Origin: Frankia alni ACN14a
Lineage (GTDB): Bacteria; Actinomycetota; Actinomycetes; Frankiales; Frankiaceae
Reading direction: 5' to 3'
DNA length: 64,000 bases
NCBI RefSeq assembly: GCF_000058485.1
Contig: NC_008278.1
Coordinates: 62,001 to 126,000, forward strand
Under the pieces are notes generated by a model. The model ran no database searches. It saw nothing but the letters and a program-made list of their open reading frames with translations, and had not been told where the DNA came from. The position numbers were made by a program, and so were the translations under genes. Numbering within the stretch: the first letter of the stretch is position 1; every line of letters starts with the position of its first letter. Shown one piece after another: positions 26,596 through 34,155 of this stretch.

Positions 26596-27921
26596 TCACG
26601 CCGCCTGTCCGGCCGAGGACCCGTGGCCTGGCCCAGGGGACGCGGGGGAGTGGAAGAAGCGCACCGGGTCAGGCTCGATGCTGACCGGTGGCGCCTCCTG
26701 CATGACCGTTCCGTCCGGATGGAAGACCAGCAGCTCGCCGGTCGGTCGCCGCTTGAGAGTCAGGCTCCTGTCGTGCACCAGCCGGTGATGGAGTGAACAG
26801 AGCAGAACCAGATTCGCGGGGTCCGTCAACCCGTTCTCGACTCCCCATTCCTGCAAGTGATGGATCTGCAACCATTGGGTGTGTCGGCAGCCGGGGTAAC
26901 GGCAGACGCCCTTATCCCGCGCGTAGACTGCCCTCCGCAGCTTGGTGGACGGGCTCCGCCGGGTGCGGCCGAGTGCGAGCGGATTTCCCTTCGGGTCGGT
27001 CAGAAACGCGCGGAGAAGACTGTTGCAGGACAGCCGGCGAACGACGCTTGGCGGGAGCGTGCCACCGCCCTCGATCTCGCAGGTCCGACCGCTCAACTCA
27101 TCCTTCTCTGCTCTCGGGGCACGGTCGTCTTGACGATCTTGGTCCCCGCCGATCAGAGTGTCGACATCGACATGCACGTTGACGGTGAAGGAATTCGGAT
27201 CGGTCAGCCCCGGCGCGCCGTGGGTAAGGAAGGATTCCGCGACTCCCGCGAGCGCGTCGACTCGCAGGGCCCGTGACACCGCCTTCTCCTGGCCGCCGTC
27301 CGGGAAATCGGTCGTACTCCTTCCGTCGTCACGGGGTCTGGCCGACTGGTCGAGAGTCGACGCGGCCATCGCGAGGGCCTTGGCGACCACCGCGCCACGC
27401 TCCGCATCGAGATGAGCGATCAGGAAGAAAGTGCCATCCTCGTTCCAGTGCCAGGAACAGCGCACGGAGTCCTTTTTGTCGCCGCTTTTCTCACGGTCGT
27501 TCCGGCTGTCCGCCTTGATCTTCAATTGGAGGGAGACGAGTCGCTCGAGTTCGCGGGCTGAGCATCGCGCCGCGTCGTGAGCCCACCCGCCCTCCGTCTC
27601 CGGGGTTGCGACGCGTGTGATGGCTCGAACCTTGGAGTAGGAGATTTCGCCTCGGGCGAAGGTTGCACTGATCTGTGGGAGCGTCTGGAGTGCGCGAGCG
27701 ACGCGCAGATACTCGTAGCTTGCGCGCAGGCCGATCCCGCAGCGCCAGGCCAGCCAGTGCGCACAGGTCGGCAGCCCGGTTGCGGACCAGCCCTTCCGGC
27801 GGTCGAAGGCGGCGAGCAAGGTCAGCCAGCGGCAGGTTGCGGCCGAGATGCGACCAGCCCAGCCGCAGACTTCCACCTCAAGGTCAGGGAGGGGGACGAC
27901 GTCGGGGTCTCGATCGAACAT
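26596..27921 (-). CDS. DUF222-HNH endonuclease-like protein (13E12 repeat family type)
   Basis: 441-residue protein. DUF222 helical domain occupies residues 15-300; the HNH domain follows (RRAVYARDKGVCRYPGCRHT, LQIHHLQEWG, NLVLLCSLHHRLVHD), with zinc ligands and catalytic His intact. It resembles the mycobacterial 13E12 family, some of whose members are known to be DNA-damage induced. ATG 27921 is chosen over the open frame to 28182 because it matches family starts (MFDRDP), sits in a perfect LexA box and follows a well-spaced promoter. Base composition is less GC-rich than neighbours, suggesting mobility. Confidence 0.85.
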   Translation of the reverse strand: MFDRDPDVVPLPDLEVEVCGWAGRISAATCRWLTLLAAFDRRKGWSATGLPTCAHWLAWRCGIGLRASYEYLRVARALQTLPQISATFARGEISYSKVRAITRVATPETEGGWAHDAARCSARELERLVSLQLKIKADSRNDREKSGDKKDSVRCSWHWNEDGTFFLIAHLDAERGAVVAKALAMAASTLDQSARPRDDGRSTTDFPDGGQEKAVSRALRVDALAGVAESFLTHGAPGLTDPNSFTVNVHVDVDTLIGGDQDRQDDRAPRAEKDELSGRTCEIEGGGTLPPSVVRRLSCNSLLRAFLTDPKGNPLALGRTRRSPSTKLRRAVYARDKGVCRYPGCRHTQWLQIHHLQEWGVENGLTDPANLVLLCSLHHRLVHDRSLTLKRRPTGELLVFHPDGTVMQEAPPVSIEPDPVRFFHSPASPGPGHGSSAGQAA

Positions 27922-27957
27922 GGGTTCGATTGTGCGTCGAGTCGGCGCCCTCGTCAA
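27914..27957 (-). promoter_or_regulatory. SOS promoter with perfect LexA box over the HNH gene start
   Basis: On the minus strand, -35 TTGACG (27957-27952) and -10 CACAAT (27934-27929) are 17 bp apart. TCGAACATGGGTTCGA (27914-27929) is an exact match to the actinobacterial SOS box TCGAAC-N4-GTTCGA and contains the ATG (27921-27919). The transcript is therefore probably leaderless and LexA-repressed. Confidence 0.8.
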
Positions 27958-28156
27958 GCGGCACTGACGCCATTCTCGCCGAGGAGACCGTCTGTCATGG
28001 CAGTCGGTCGCGGTGGCCCCTTCTGGGGCTGCGGCGGCCACCGTCCATGCCTCTCTGCTCCGCGGTGCGTATTTGCCTTGTGGTCGCCGGCGCGTCCACA
28101 ACAGCGCCCTGGGCGGCCAGGCGGTTGTGGGCTGATCTGCTGGTGGGTGCCGGGTC

Positions 28157-28200
28157 TTGACGGAGGTGTGCCGGTGCTGCATAATCGATCATATGTTCGA
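28157..28200 (+). promoter_or_regulatory. Second SOS-type promoter, opposite strand
   Basis: TTGACG (28157-28162), 17 bp, CATAAT (28180-28185), then TCGATCATATGTTCGA (28185-28200), one mismatch from the LexA box, with an ATG at 28193. Distances from -35 to -10, to the box and to the ATG are identical to those of the HNH gene promoter. It reads rightward into the 3' end of the response regulator gene. Confidence 0.65.
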
Positions 28201-28235
28201 ATCCAGAAAGGGGGGTGAGTCGGCGACCAGGCCGG
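28193..28235 (+). other. Possible remnant 5' end of a second 13E12-type gene
   Basis: The ATG inside the second LexA-like box opens MFESRKGG, echoing the MFDRDP start of the HNH gene. The frame continues to 28405, but from about 28236 it is antisense to the response regulator and shows no recognisable domain. It could be a truncated gene start or a short antisense transcript. Confidence 0.35.
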
Positions 28236-28880
28236 TCAGCTCCGCAGATAGGCGAGGACGGCCAGGACCCGGCGATGGTCCTTCGTGGTCGGCTCTAGTC
28301 CGAGTTTCGAGAAGACGTTTGATATGTGTTTCTCGACGGCGCCACTGCTCACGACCAGGTGGGAGGCGATTGCGGTGTTCGACCGGCCTTCCGCCATCAG
28401 AGTGAGGACCTCTCGTTCCCGAGGTGTCAACGCGGACATGGGGTCGTTGCGACGATTTCGAACGAGGAGCTGTGCCACCACTTCCGGATCCATGACGGTG
28501 CCGCCTGCAGCGACCCGACGTACTGCGTCAACGAATTCACGCACATCGGCGACGCGGTCCTTCAATAGATAGCCGACGGCACCGGCACCGTCAGCGAGAA
28601 GCTCCGCCGCGTACTGTTTTTCGACGTACTGGCTCAGGACGAGAATCGGTGATCCGGTGACTTCGGAACGGGCCCTGATCGCCGCTCGCAGTCCTTCGTC
28701 GCGGTGGGACGGAGGCATCCGGACGTCCACGACGGAGACGTCGGGCTGGTGCGTCACCACCGCATCGACCAGGCCGGGCCCGTCTCCGACCGTGGCGACC
28801 ACCTCGCAACCGGCGTCGGTGAGAAGGCGGCGCAACCCTTCACGGAGCAGTACCGAATCCTCGGCGATGACCACCCGCAC
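28236..28880 (-). CDS. NarL/LuxR-family response regulator (orphan)
   Basis: 214-residue two-component regulator. The receiver has the acidic pocket (AEDS), phospho-acceptor Asp52 in VVDVRMPP and Lys in YLLKDR. The C-terminal LuxR HTH is LTPREREVLTLMAEGRSNTAIASHLVVSSGAVEKHISNVFSKLG in outline. No histidine kinase is adjacent. Its neighbour across a short divergent gap is the copper gene cluster, which makes a role there possible but unproven. It resembles the regulator at 52.3 kb. Confidence 0.88.
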   Translation of the reverse strand: MRVVIAEDSVLLREGLRRLLTDAGCEVVATVGDGPGLVDAVVTHQPDVSVVDVRMPPSHRDEGLRAAIRARSEVTGSPILVLSQYVEKQYAAELLADGAGAVGYLLKDRVADVREFVDAVRRVAAGGTVMDPEVVAQLLVRNRRNDPMSALTPREREVLTLMAEGRSNTAIASHLVVSSGAVEKHISNVFSKLGLEPTTKDHRRVLAVLAYLRS

Positions 28881-29029
28881 GATGCATCAGCCCTTCTTCG
28901 GGGTCCTGGTTCCGGCGTCGGAGTACGCCGACGCTACCCGTGGACAGGTGTTGACCGTCCGAGGTTGACGGATGTCGGCGGCGGTGCCGGCAGCACAACT
29001 GACGGCTTGACGACGCTGCGGGAGGGGGT

Positions 29030-29689
29030 GTGGCGGTGAGCGGGCCCGACATGGCAGTCTTGGTCCCTGTGAGCACAGGGTGGTCGGCGAGTGGAGGGAC
29101 GGCTCGCCTTGGACGAGCTGCCACCTTCGCGTCGTCCTCTGTGTGTCTGGCGTGGGCGGCGCACGTGGCCGGTGGTGCCCAGCGGTCGCCGGCCACAACG
29201 ATGATCATCGCCTTTCTTCTTCTCACCAGGATCGCCTACGGCCTCGGCGGCCGGGAGCGACGCCTTCCGATGCTCGTGGCAGGCATCGCGGGGACCCAGG
29301 TTCTGCTCCACATCACCTTCGCTCTCGCGCACCCGCACGCCCACCGAGCGGGCGGCTACCCGATCGAGATGCGGATGGTGTTCGCGCACGGTCTGGCGGC
29401 GGTGTGTGTCGCCGTGCTGCTGCGCCGCGCGGAGCGTGTGCTGTGGTCGGCATCCGGGCTCCGTCCCCACGCGGTCCTGTTCCGCCTCTTCCGGCCAGTG
29501 GCAGATCGGGCCGTGCCCTCGATTCCGCCAGTACCACGCGTCGATGTCCGACGACGGGCTCCCCGCCCCCACACCCGGCCGCTCGGTCCATCTGCCCGCA
29601 GACGTGGTCCACCGCCGGGACAGCCGGAGTTCGGTCGGACGGGACGGTGTGCTGTGGACTGCTCACCGCCGCTTTTTGCCATGGCCTGA
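29030..29689 (+). CDS. Multi-pass membrane protein of the copper cluster
   Basis: 219-residue protein with four or five hydrophobic segments in the first 140 residues, including RLPMLVAGIAGTQVLLHITF followed by ALAHPHAHRAGGYPIEMRMVFAHG, a His/Met-rich loop suitable for copper binding. The C-terminal 75 residues are basic and Pro/Arg-rich. GTG 29030 and GTG 29036 both follow GGGAGGGG. It is first in a same-strand series with ycnI and copCD. The family is not firmly recognised. Confidence 0.65.
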   Translation: MAVSGPDMAVLVPVSTGWSASGGTARLGRAATFASSSVCLAWAAHVAGGAQRSPATTMIIAFLLLTRIAYGLGGRERRLPMLVAGIAGTQVLLHITFALAHPHAHRAGGYPIEMRMVFAHGLAAVCVAVLLRRAERVLWSASGLRPHAVLFRLFRPVADRAVPSIPPVPRVDVRRRAPRPHTRPLGPSARRRGPPPGQPEFGRTGRCAVDCSPPLFAMA

Positions 29690-29767
29690 CGAACGACACT
29701 CCGGCGCCCGAGAGACACGGATTCTCTGTGTTCCCGCTGCGCTGTGGGACCGTTCGGAAGGATTTTT

Positions 29768-30493
29768 ATGACTTGCCTCTTCAGGCGTGCGGGCATACTC
29801 GGCGTGATTGCCGGCGCGGCCGTACTCGCCATGACCATGCCGGCCTCCGCGCACGTCACCCTGCAGCCGTCCACGGCGTCCGCAGGGAGTTACGCCACGC
29901 TCTCGTTCAAGGTGCCGACCGAAGAGGACAACGCGTCCACCACCGGTATCGATGTTCAGTTCCCCGTGGACACACCGCTCGCGTCGGTGTCGGTGCAGCC
30001 CAAGGCCGGCTGGAGCTACAAGGTCGAGAAGGCGGCGCCGGCGAAGCCCCTGACTACCGACGACGGCAAGGTGAGCGAGGTGGTCACCCGCATCACCTGG
30101 ACTGCGGACGGGAGCCAGGGGATCAAGCCCGGGGAGTTCGACACGTTCACCGTCTCCGCCGGTCCGTTGCCGGACAAGGTCGGACAGCTCACGTTCAAGA
30201 CGCTGCAGACCTATTCCAACGGGGACGTGGTGCGGTGGGTCGATGTCGCGGAGCCCGGAGCCGGCGAACCGGAGAAGCCGGCGCCATCGCTGACGGTAAC
30301 GGCAGCCGGGGCGGCTGCGGACTCATCCACCGGTGCCCACGACGCGGCGTCGACGCAGAACGCCGCCGCGTCCTCGCAGTCGGATGGCAGTGACGGGACC
30401 GCCCGCTGGCTCGGGACAGTCGGGGTGGTCCTGGGCGCAATCGGTCTACTGACCGGCGCCTTTGCACTGGTGACCGCCCGGCGGCGGGCGTAG
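29768..30493 (+). CDS. ycnI: YcnI-like copper-binding protein (DUF1775)
   Basis: 241-residue exported, C-terminally anchored protein. ATG 29768 follows GGAAGGAT. The signal peptide ends PASA and mature residue one is His29 (HVTLQPS), the position used by YcnI proteins for a single-histidine copper site. The DUF1775 beta domain continues to about residue 165. A Ser/Ala/Asp linker and a transmembrane helix (LGTVGVVLGAIGLLTGAFAL) end in an Arg-rich cytoplasmic tail. It is four bases upstream of the CopC-CopD gene, so co-expressed. Confidence 0.88.
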   Translation: MTCLFRRAGILGVIAGAAVLAMTMPASAHVTLQPSTASAGSYATLSFKVPTEEDNASTTGIDVQFPVDTPLASVSVQPKAGWSYKVEKAAPAKPLTTDDGKVSEVVTRITWTADGSQGIKPGEFDTFTVSAGPLPDKVGQLTFKTLQTYSNGDVVRWVDVAEPGAGEPEKPAPSLTVTAAGAAADSSTGAHDAASTQNAAASSQSDGSDGTARWLGTVGVVLGAIGLLTGAFALVTARRRA

Positions 30494-30497
30494 CTTC

Positions 30498-32207
30498 GTG
30501 CGAAGAGTGATGGTGGTGACCATGGCCCTTCTGGCCATGGTCACCACCTCGATCGGGCTTGGGCTCGGCGTAGCGCCGGCGTCTGCTCACGCCCTGCTGA
30601 CGGGTACCAGTCCGGCGGACGGCGCGGCGCTCGCCGCGGCGCCAACTCGCATTGTGATCAGCTACAGCGAGTCGGTTCGAGTCTCACGGGATTCCATTCG
30701 CGTGCTTGATTCGGCCGGTGCCCGGGTCGACGACGGACAGGCGCGCTCGGGGCAGAAAGCCTCCCAGGCGATGGTCGCGCTGCGACCCAATCTGCCCAGG
30801 GGCACCTATGTGGCCAGCTGGCGGGTCATCTCTGCGGACAGTCACCCGATCTCCGGTGCCTTCGCCTTCGGCGTGGGCGGACCGCCGGAGGCCGGGGCTG
30901 CCAGTGCGGAGGCGGACACCTCCGGTTCGCGGGCGGTCGGATTCCTGTTCGGTGTCGCGCGGTTCGCTGGTTACGCCGGAACCGGCGTTCTGCTGGGGGC
31001 CTGCTTCTTTCTGCTGATGCTGTGGCCGCAGGGGCTGCGGACGGGCGGTGCAGGCCCACTCGTGGCGGGGGCATGGGGACTGTCGGCGCTCGCGGGGCTG
31101 GGGCAGCTACTCCTCCAGGGGCCGTACGCCGCCGGACTCGGGCTGAGCGGGCTTGGCCGGTGGTCGGTGCTGTCGACGACCCTGGAGGAGCGGTTCGGCC
31201 ACCTGTTGCTGATCCGACTGCTGGCGCTCTGCCTTGCGGTTCCGCTGCTGCGCCGGATGTTCCGTGTCGGCTCGCTGGACGTGTGGCGCACCTGCGAGCT
31301 GGCGGCTCTCGGGCTCGTGGTGGCGGTGACCCTGGCGGCGATCGGCCACGGCAGCGCGGGGGATCTGGTGTGGCTCGCGACGGCCAGCCTGACGGTGCAT
31401 GTGCTCGGCATGTCCGTGTGGATCGGCGGGCTGGTCGTCATCGCGTTCTTCCTGGTCCGCCGGGCGGCAGCGGTGGAGCTGGCGGAGGTGCTTCCGCGTT
31501 GGTCGCGGGTGGCAGCCGTGGCCGTCGCCGTGATCGTGATCAGTGGCCTGTTCCAGAGCTGGCGGGAGATCGGAACGCTCCGGGCGGTTATTGACACGGG
31601 CTACGGGCGATTGCTGCTTTACAAGGTGTGGTTTGTCCTCGGCATGATCGCTCTCGGCGCTCTCGCGCAGCGATGGGTGCGCCGCCACTATGCAGGTGTT
31701 CGTGCCGATGCCCGCTCTGGTTCGGGTGGGACGGGGACGGGAACTGGGACTTGGACTCCACCCAGCGTCGCCGCGTTGACCGGGTTGCGGCGTGGTGTCG
31801 CTTCGGAGCTGGTCGTCGGGGCGGTGGTACTGGGGCTCACCGCGACCCTCGTGAACATGGTTCCGGCGCGTACCAGCTATGCACCGCCGTTCACCGGCAC
31901 GGCGTTTGCCGGCCCGATGACGGTGAAGGTGCGGGTCGCCCCGACCAGGATCGGAGCCGAGTCGCTCGACGTGTACACGTGGGCGCCGAGCGGCAAGCCG
32001 CAGAAGCTGGTTCAGGCGAGCGCGGCGCTGTCCCTGCCGACCGCGGATCTTGGGCCGTTCGAGGTGCCGCTCGACCTGGCTGAGCAGGGGCACGCACGCA
32101 GTGACCGGGTCCAGGCACCTCTGGCGGGTAAGTGGCAGCTCCGGCTGACCCTGCGGATCAACGACTTCGATCAGTACGTGACGACGCTGTTCTACACCGT
32201 CCGCTGA
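30498..32207 (+). CDS. CopC-CopD fusion, copper import/handling protein
   Basis: 569-residue fusion. After a signal peptide ending ASA, the CopC domain starts with His31 (HALLTGTSP) and contains SADSHPISGAF with Asp114 and His116, giving the N-terminal His plus Asp/His Cu(II) site. From about residue 145 come eight or so transmembrane helices of CopD. The C-terminal 100 residues form an extracellular beta domain (MTVKVRVAP, GKWQLRLTLR) of FixH/YtkA style. GTG 30498 is used; ATG 30510 is also possible. With YcnI it forms a typical actinobacterial copper-uptake unit. Confidence 0.88.
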   Translation: MRRVMVVTMALLAMVTTSIGLGLGVAPASAHALLTGTSPADGAALAAAPTRIVISYSESVRVSRDSIRVLDSAGARVDDGQARSGQKASQAMVALRPNLPRGTYVASWRVISADSHPISGAFAFGVGGPPEAGAASAEADTSGSRAVGFLFGVARFAGYAGTGVLLGACFFLLMLWPQGLRTGGAGPLVAGAWGLSALAGLGQLLLQGPYAAGLGLSGLGRWSVLSTTLEERFGHLLLIRLLALCLAVPLLRRMFRVGSLDVWRTCELAALGLVVAVTLAAIGHGSAGDLVWLATASLTVHVLGMSVWIGGLVVIAFFLVRRAAAVELAEVLPRWSRVAAVAVAVIVISGLFQSWREIGTLRAVIDTGYGRLLLYKVWFVLGMIALGALAQRWVRRHYAGVRADARSGSGGTGTGTGTWTPPSVAALTGLRRGVASELVVGAVVLGLTATLVNMVPARTSYAPPFTGTAFAGPMTVKVRVAPTRIGAESLDVYTWAPSGKPQKLVQASAALSLPTADLGPFEVPLDLAEQGHARSDRVQAPLAGKWQLRLTLRINDFDQYVTTLFYTVR

Positions 32208-32217
32208 CAGAAGTCGG

Positions 32218-33675
32218 TTAGACGGAGACCGGTACCGGCGCGGTGACGGGGCCGACGATGCGGTCGTCGGACTCCGACGGGCCGGCGCCGGTCGGGCTGC
32301 TGGTGCTTTCGGTAGCGGCGGTACCGCCAGGACTGGTGGTACCGCCGCTACCGCCGGTGCCCTCGGTACTGCGGGTGCCTCCAGTACTGCCGGTGCTCTT
32401 GCCCGCCGACGGCCGAGCGGACCGTTGTTGCGGGCTGGAGCTGGACGGGTCGGCCGGCGCGGACGGGGCTTTTCCGCCCGGCGGCGTCGAGGGGGGTGCC
32501 GTGGCACTGCCTGGTGGCACGCTCACCGATGGCGGGATGGTGGCTGTCGGCTGTGGCGCCCGTGCCTTCGGCGGGGTGGTCGATGCAGAGCTCCCGGAGC
32601 TCCCGGAGCTCCCGGGGGTCACCGGGGGCGCAGCCGTCGTGGACGCCGCGGTGCTGGTCGGGAGCTTCGGCGGAGTGGTGCGCGGCGCCGTGGTCGAGGG
32701 CGCCGCCGAGGTCGCGTGGGGGCGGTTGGTGCTTGGCGTGGCAGTTGGCTCGGACCTGTGCACGTCTCGAGCGATCGGCTCCACGAGGCGTGGCCGCACT
32801 TCCCTTGGCGCCGCGGCGCGGCTGGTGAAGGCGCCGGCCACCGTCGGGACGACGGTGGGGGCGACCGCGGTGCCTCCGCTGGGCGCGGCGGGCGCGGTGG
32901 CGGGGCGAACCACGTCGAGGGATGGTGGCGGACTCACCACCGCGACACCGTTCTCCGACATCAGGCGGGGATCGGACGACGGCCAGTTCATCGCCGCGGT
33001 GAGACCGACCACGGCGACGACGACCGCTGCCGCGGCGGCCATCGCCGGCCGGCTGCGCCAGTCCACGGTCCCCCGGCCGGGTGCCGCAGCGGCGGCGGTG
33101 GGTTCGACCTCGGCGTCCATCCGCATCAGCGGCAACGCGCGCGCGGTGGCGGGGGCGATCAACGTCTCGGCGGCGTCCGCGGCGGGGGCGGCCGCGGGCC
33201 CGGTCGGCGTCTTGACGAGGTTGATCTCTCGGGGCGCGGGGGCGGCGGGTGGGGCGACTCGGCGGCTGGCGGCGGCAGCCTCCGCGACGGCGGCGGCGCG
33301 GTCGAAGGTACGGGCGAGACCCACCCGCAGGCTGGCGGGCGCCGGCACCACGGAGCCGACCAGGAGTTCCTCTGGCGGCACACCGTGGGGCACGGGGATG
33401 CTGCGGGCCTGCGGAGACCCCGACCAGGCCAGGGCGCTGCCGCGGGCGAGTTCCAACAGCCAGGATCGCAGCCGGGCCGGGTCGCTCAGCGGGTTGAGGC
33501 GGGTGCGGGCGACCAGGGCGAACGCCGTACCGGCGGCCGCCCGGGCCACCGTGGGATCACCCAGGATCAGCAGACACATGGAGAAGACATCGTCCGCGTA
33601 GAGATCGTAGAGGTCGTCGAACGCCTGCCGATCACCGCGTCGGACACGGGCCGCCAGGTCCGCGTCGTCGTCCAT
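32218..33675 (-). CDS. Sigma-70-like membrane-anchored protein
   Basis: 485 residues. The first 85 residues resemble region 2 of ECF sigma factors (LAARVRRGDRQAFDDLYDLYADDVFSMCLLILGD), but no region 4 HTH follows. A single transmembrane helix (AMAAAAAVVVAVVGLTAAM, about 212-230) separates it from a long Pro/Ser/Thr/Gly-rich outer tail. Whether it binds RNA polymerase is unknown; a membrane-held sigma-like or decoy protein is possible. It ends 10 bp from the convergent copper gene. Confidence 0.65.
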   Translation of the reverse strand: MDDDADLAARVRRGDRQAFDDLYDLYADDVFSMCLLILGDPTVARAAAGTAFALVARTRLNPLSDPARLRSWLLELARGSALAWSGSPQARSIPVPHGVPPEELLVGSVVPAPASLRVGLARTFDRAAAVAEAAAASRRVAPPAAPAPREINLVKTPTGPAAAPAADAAETLIAPATARALPLMRMDAEVEPTAAAAAPGRGTVDWRSRPAMAAAAAVVVAVVGLTAAMNWPSSDPRLMSENGVAVVSPPPSLDVVRPATAPAAPSGGTAVAPTVVPTVAGAFTSRAAAPREVRPRLVEPIARDVHRSEPTATPSTNRPHATSAAPSTTAPRTTPPKLPTSTAASTTAAPPVTPGSSGSSGSSASTTPPKARAPQPTATIPPSVSVPPGSATAPPSTPPGGKAPSAPADPSSSSPQQRSARPSAGKSTGSTGGTRSTEGTGGSGGTTSPGGTAATESTSSPTGAGPSESDDRIVGPVTAPVPVSV

Positions 33676-34155
33676 ACTTTAGCTTCTCCCCGGTCGACTA
33701 ACCGCGAGCCCGGAACGCATGACGGAGCCAATGCTAGGAGGCGGGCCTCCCTAACGGGTGAACGTTGTGCGGATTTTGTTGTCGTCGATTCGACAGCCCG
33801 AATCACTTGACCCGCACGCCGGTAGCGCTTTGATAGCTTTTGCCTACCTGTAGTTACTATTTTGGGTGTCGACGCGCGGCCGAGGTTGCCATGTCCCGCC
33901 GGCGGACTAGTCAGAAAGACGTGCGGACGAATAGTCCGCCGGCGGCCTTGCCTCGAATTCCACAACCGATTGGACCCAGCGGGGACCTTCCACGCCGGCT
34001 CGGCCATTCGCGACCGTCCGCCGGATTGCCCCACGATTACTGCGTGATCGGTATGTCGGCTCCGAAGCGGCATGACGGCGACGATCAGGGCGTTCCACGG
34101 GCCGCGACCAGAGCCGCGACCAGAGTTGTGATCACGGTTGTGATCACGGCTGTGA
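33676..34155. other. 480-bp intergenic region with short repeats
   Basis: No gene is supported. It holds an AT-richer patch at 33770-33865, an inverted repeat GATTCG-N6-CGAATC at 33785-33802, and a tandem tract at 34105-34160 with repeated gttgtgatcacg-type units that contain the palindrome TGATCA. Confidence 0.6.

Noticed and set aside
26596-28200. Insertion sequence around the DUF222-HNH gene
   Set aside because: No transposase, terminal inverted repeats or target duplication could be seen.
28194-28205. GTTCGAATCC resembling a tRNA T-loop
   Set aside because: Flanking 5-mers cannot pair on either strand and no acceptor or anticodon stem can be built; the sequence is explained by the LexA-like box.
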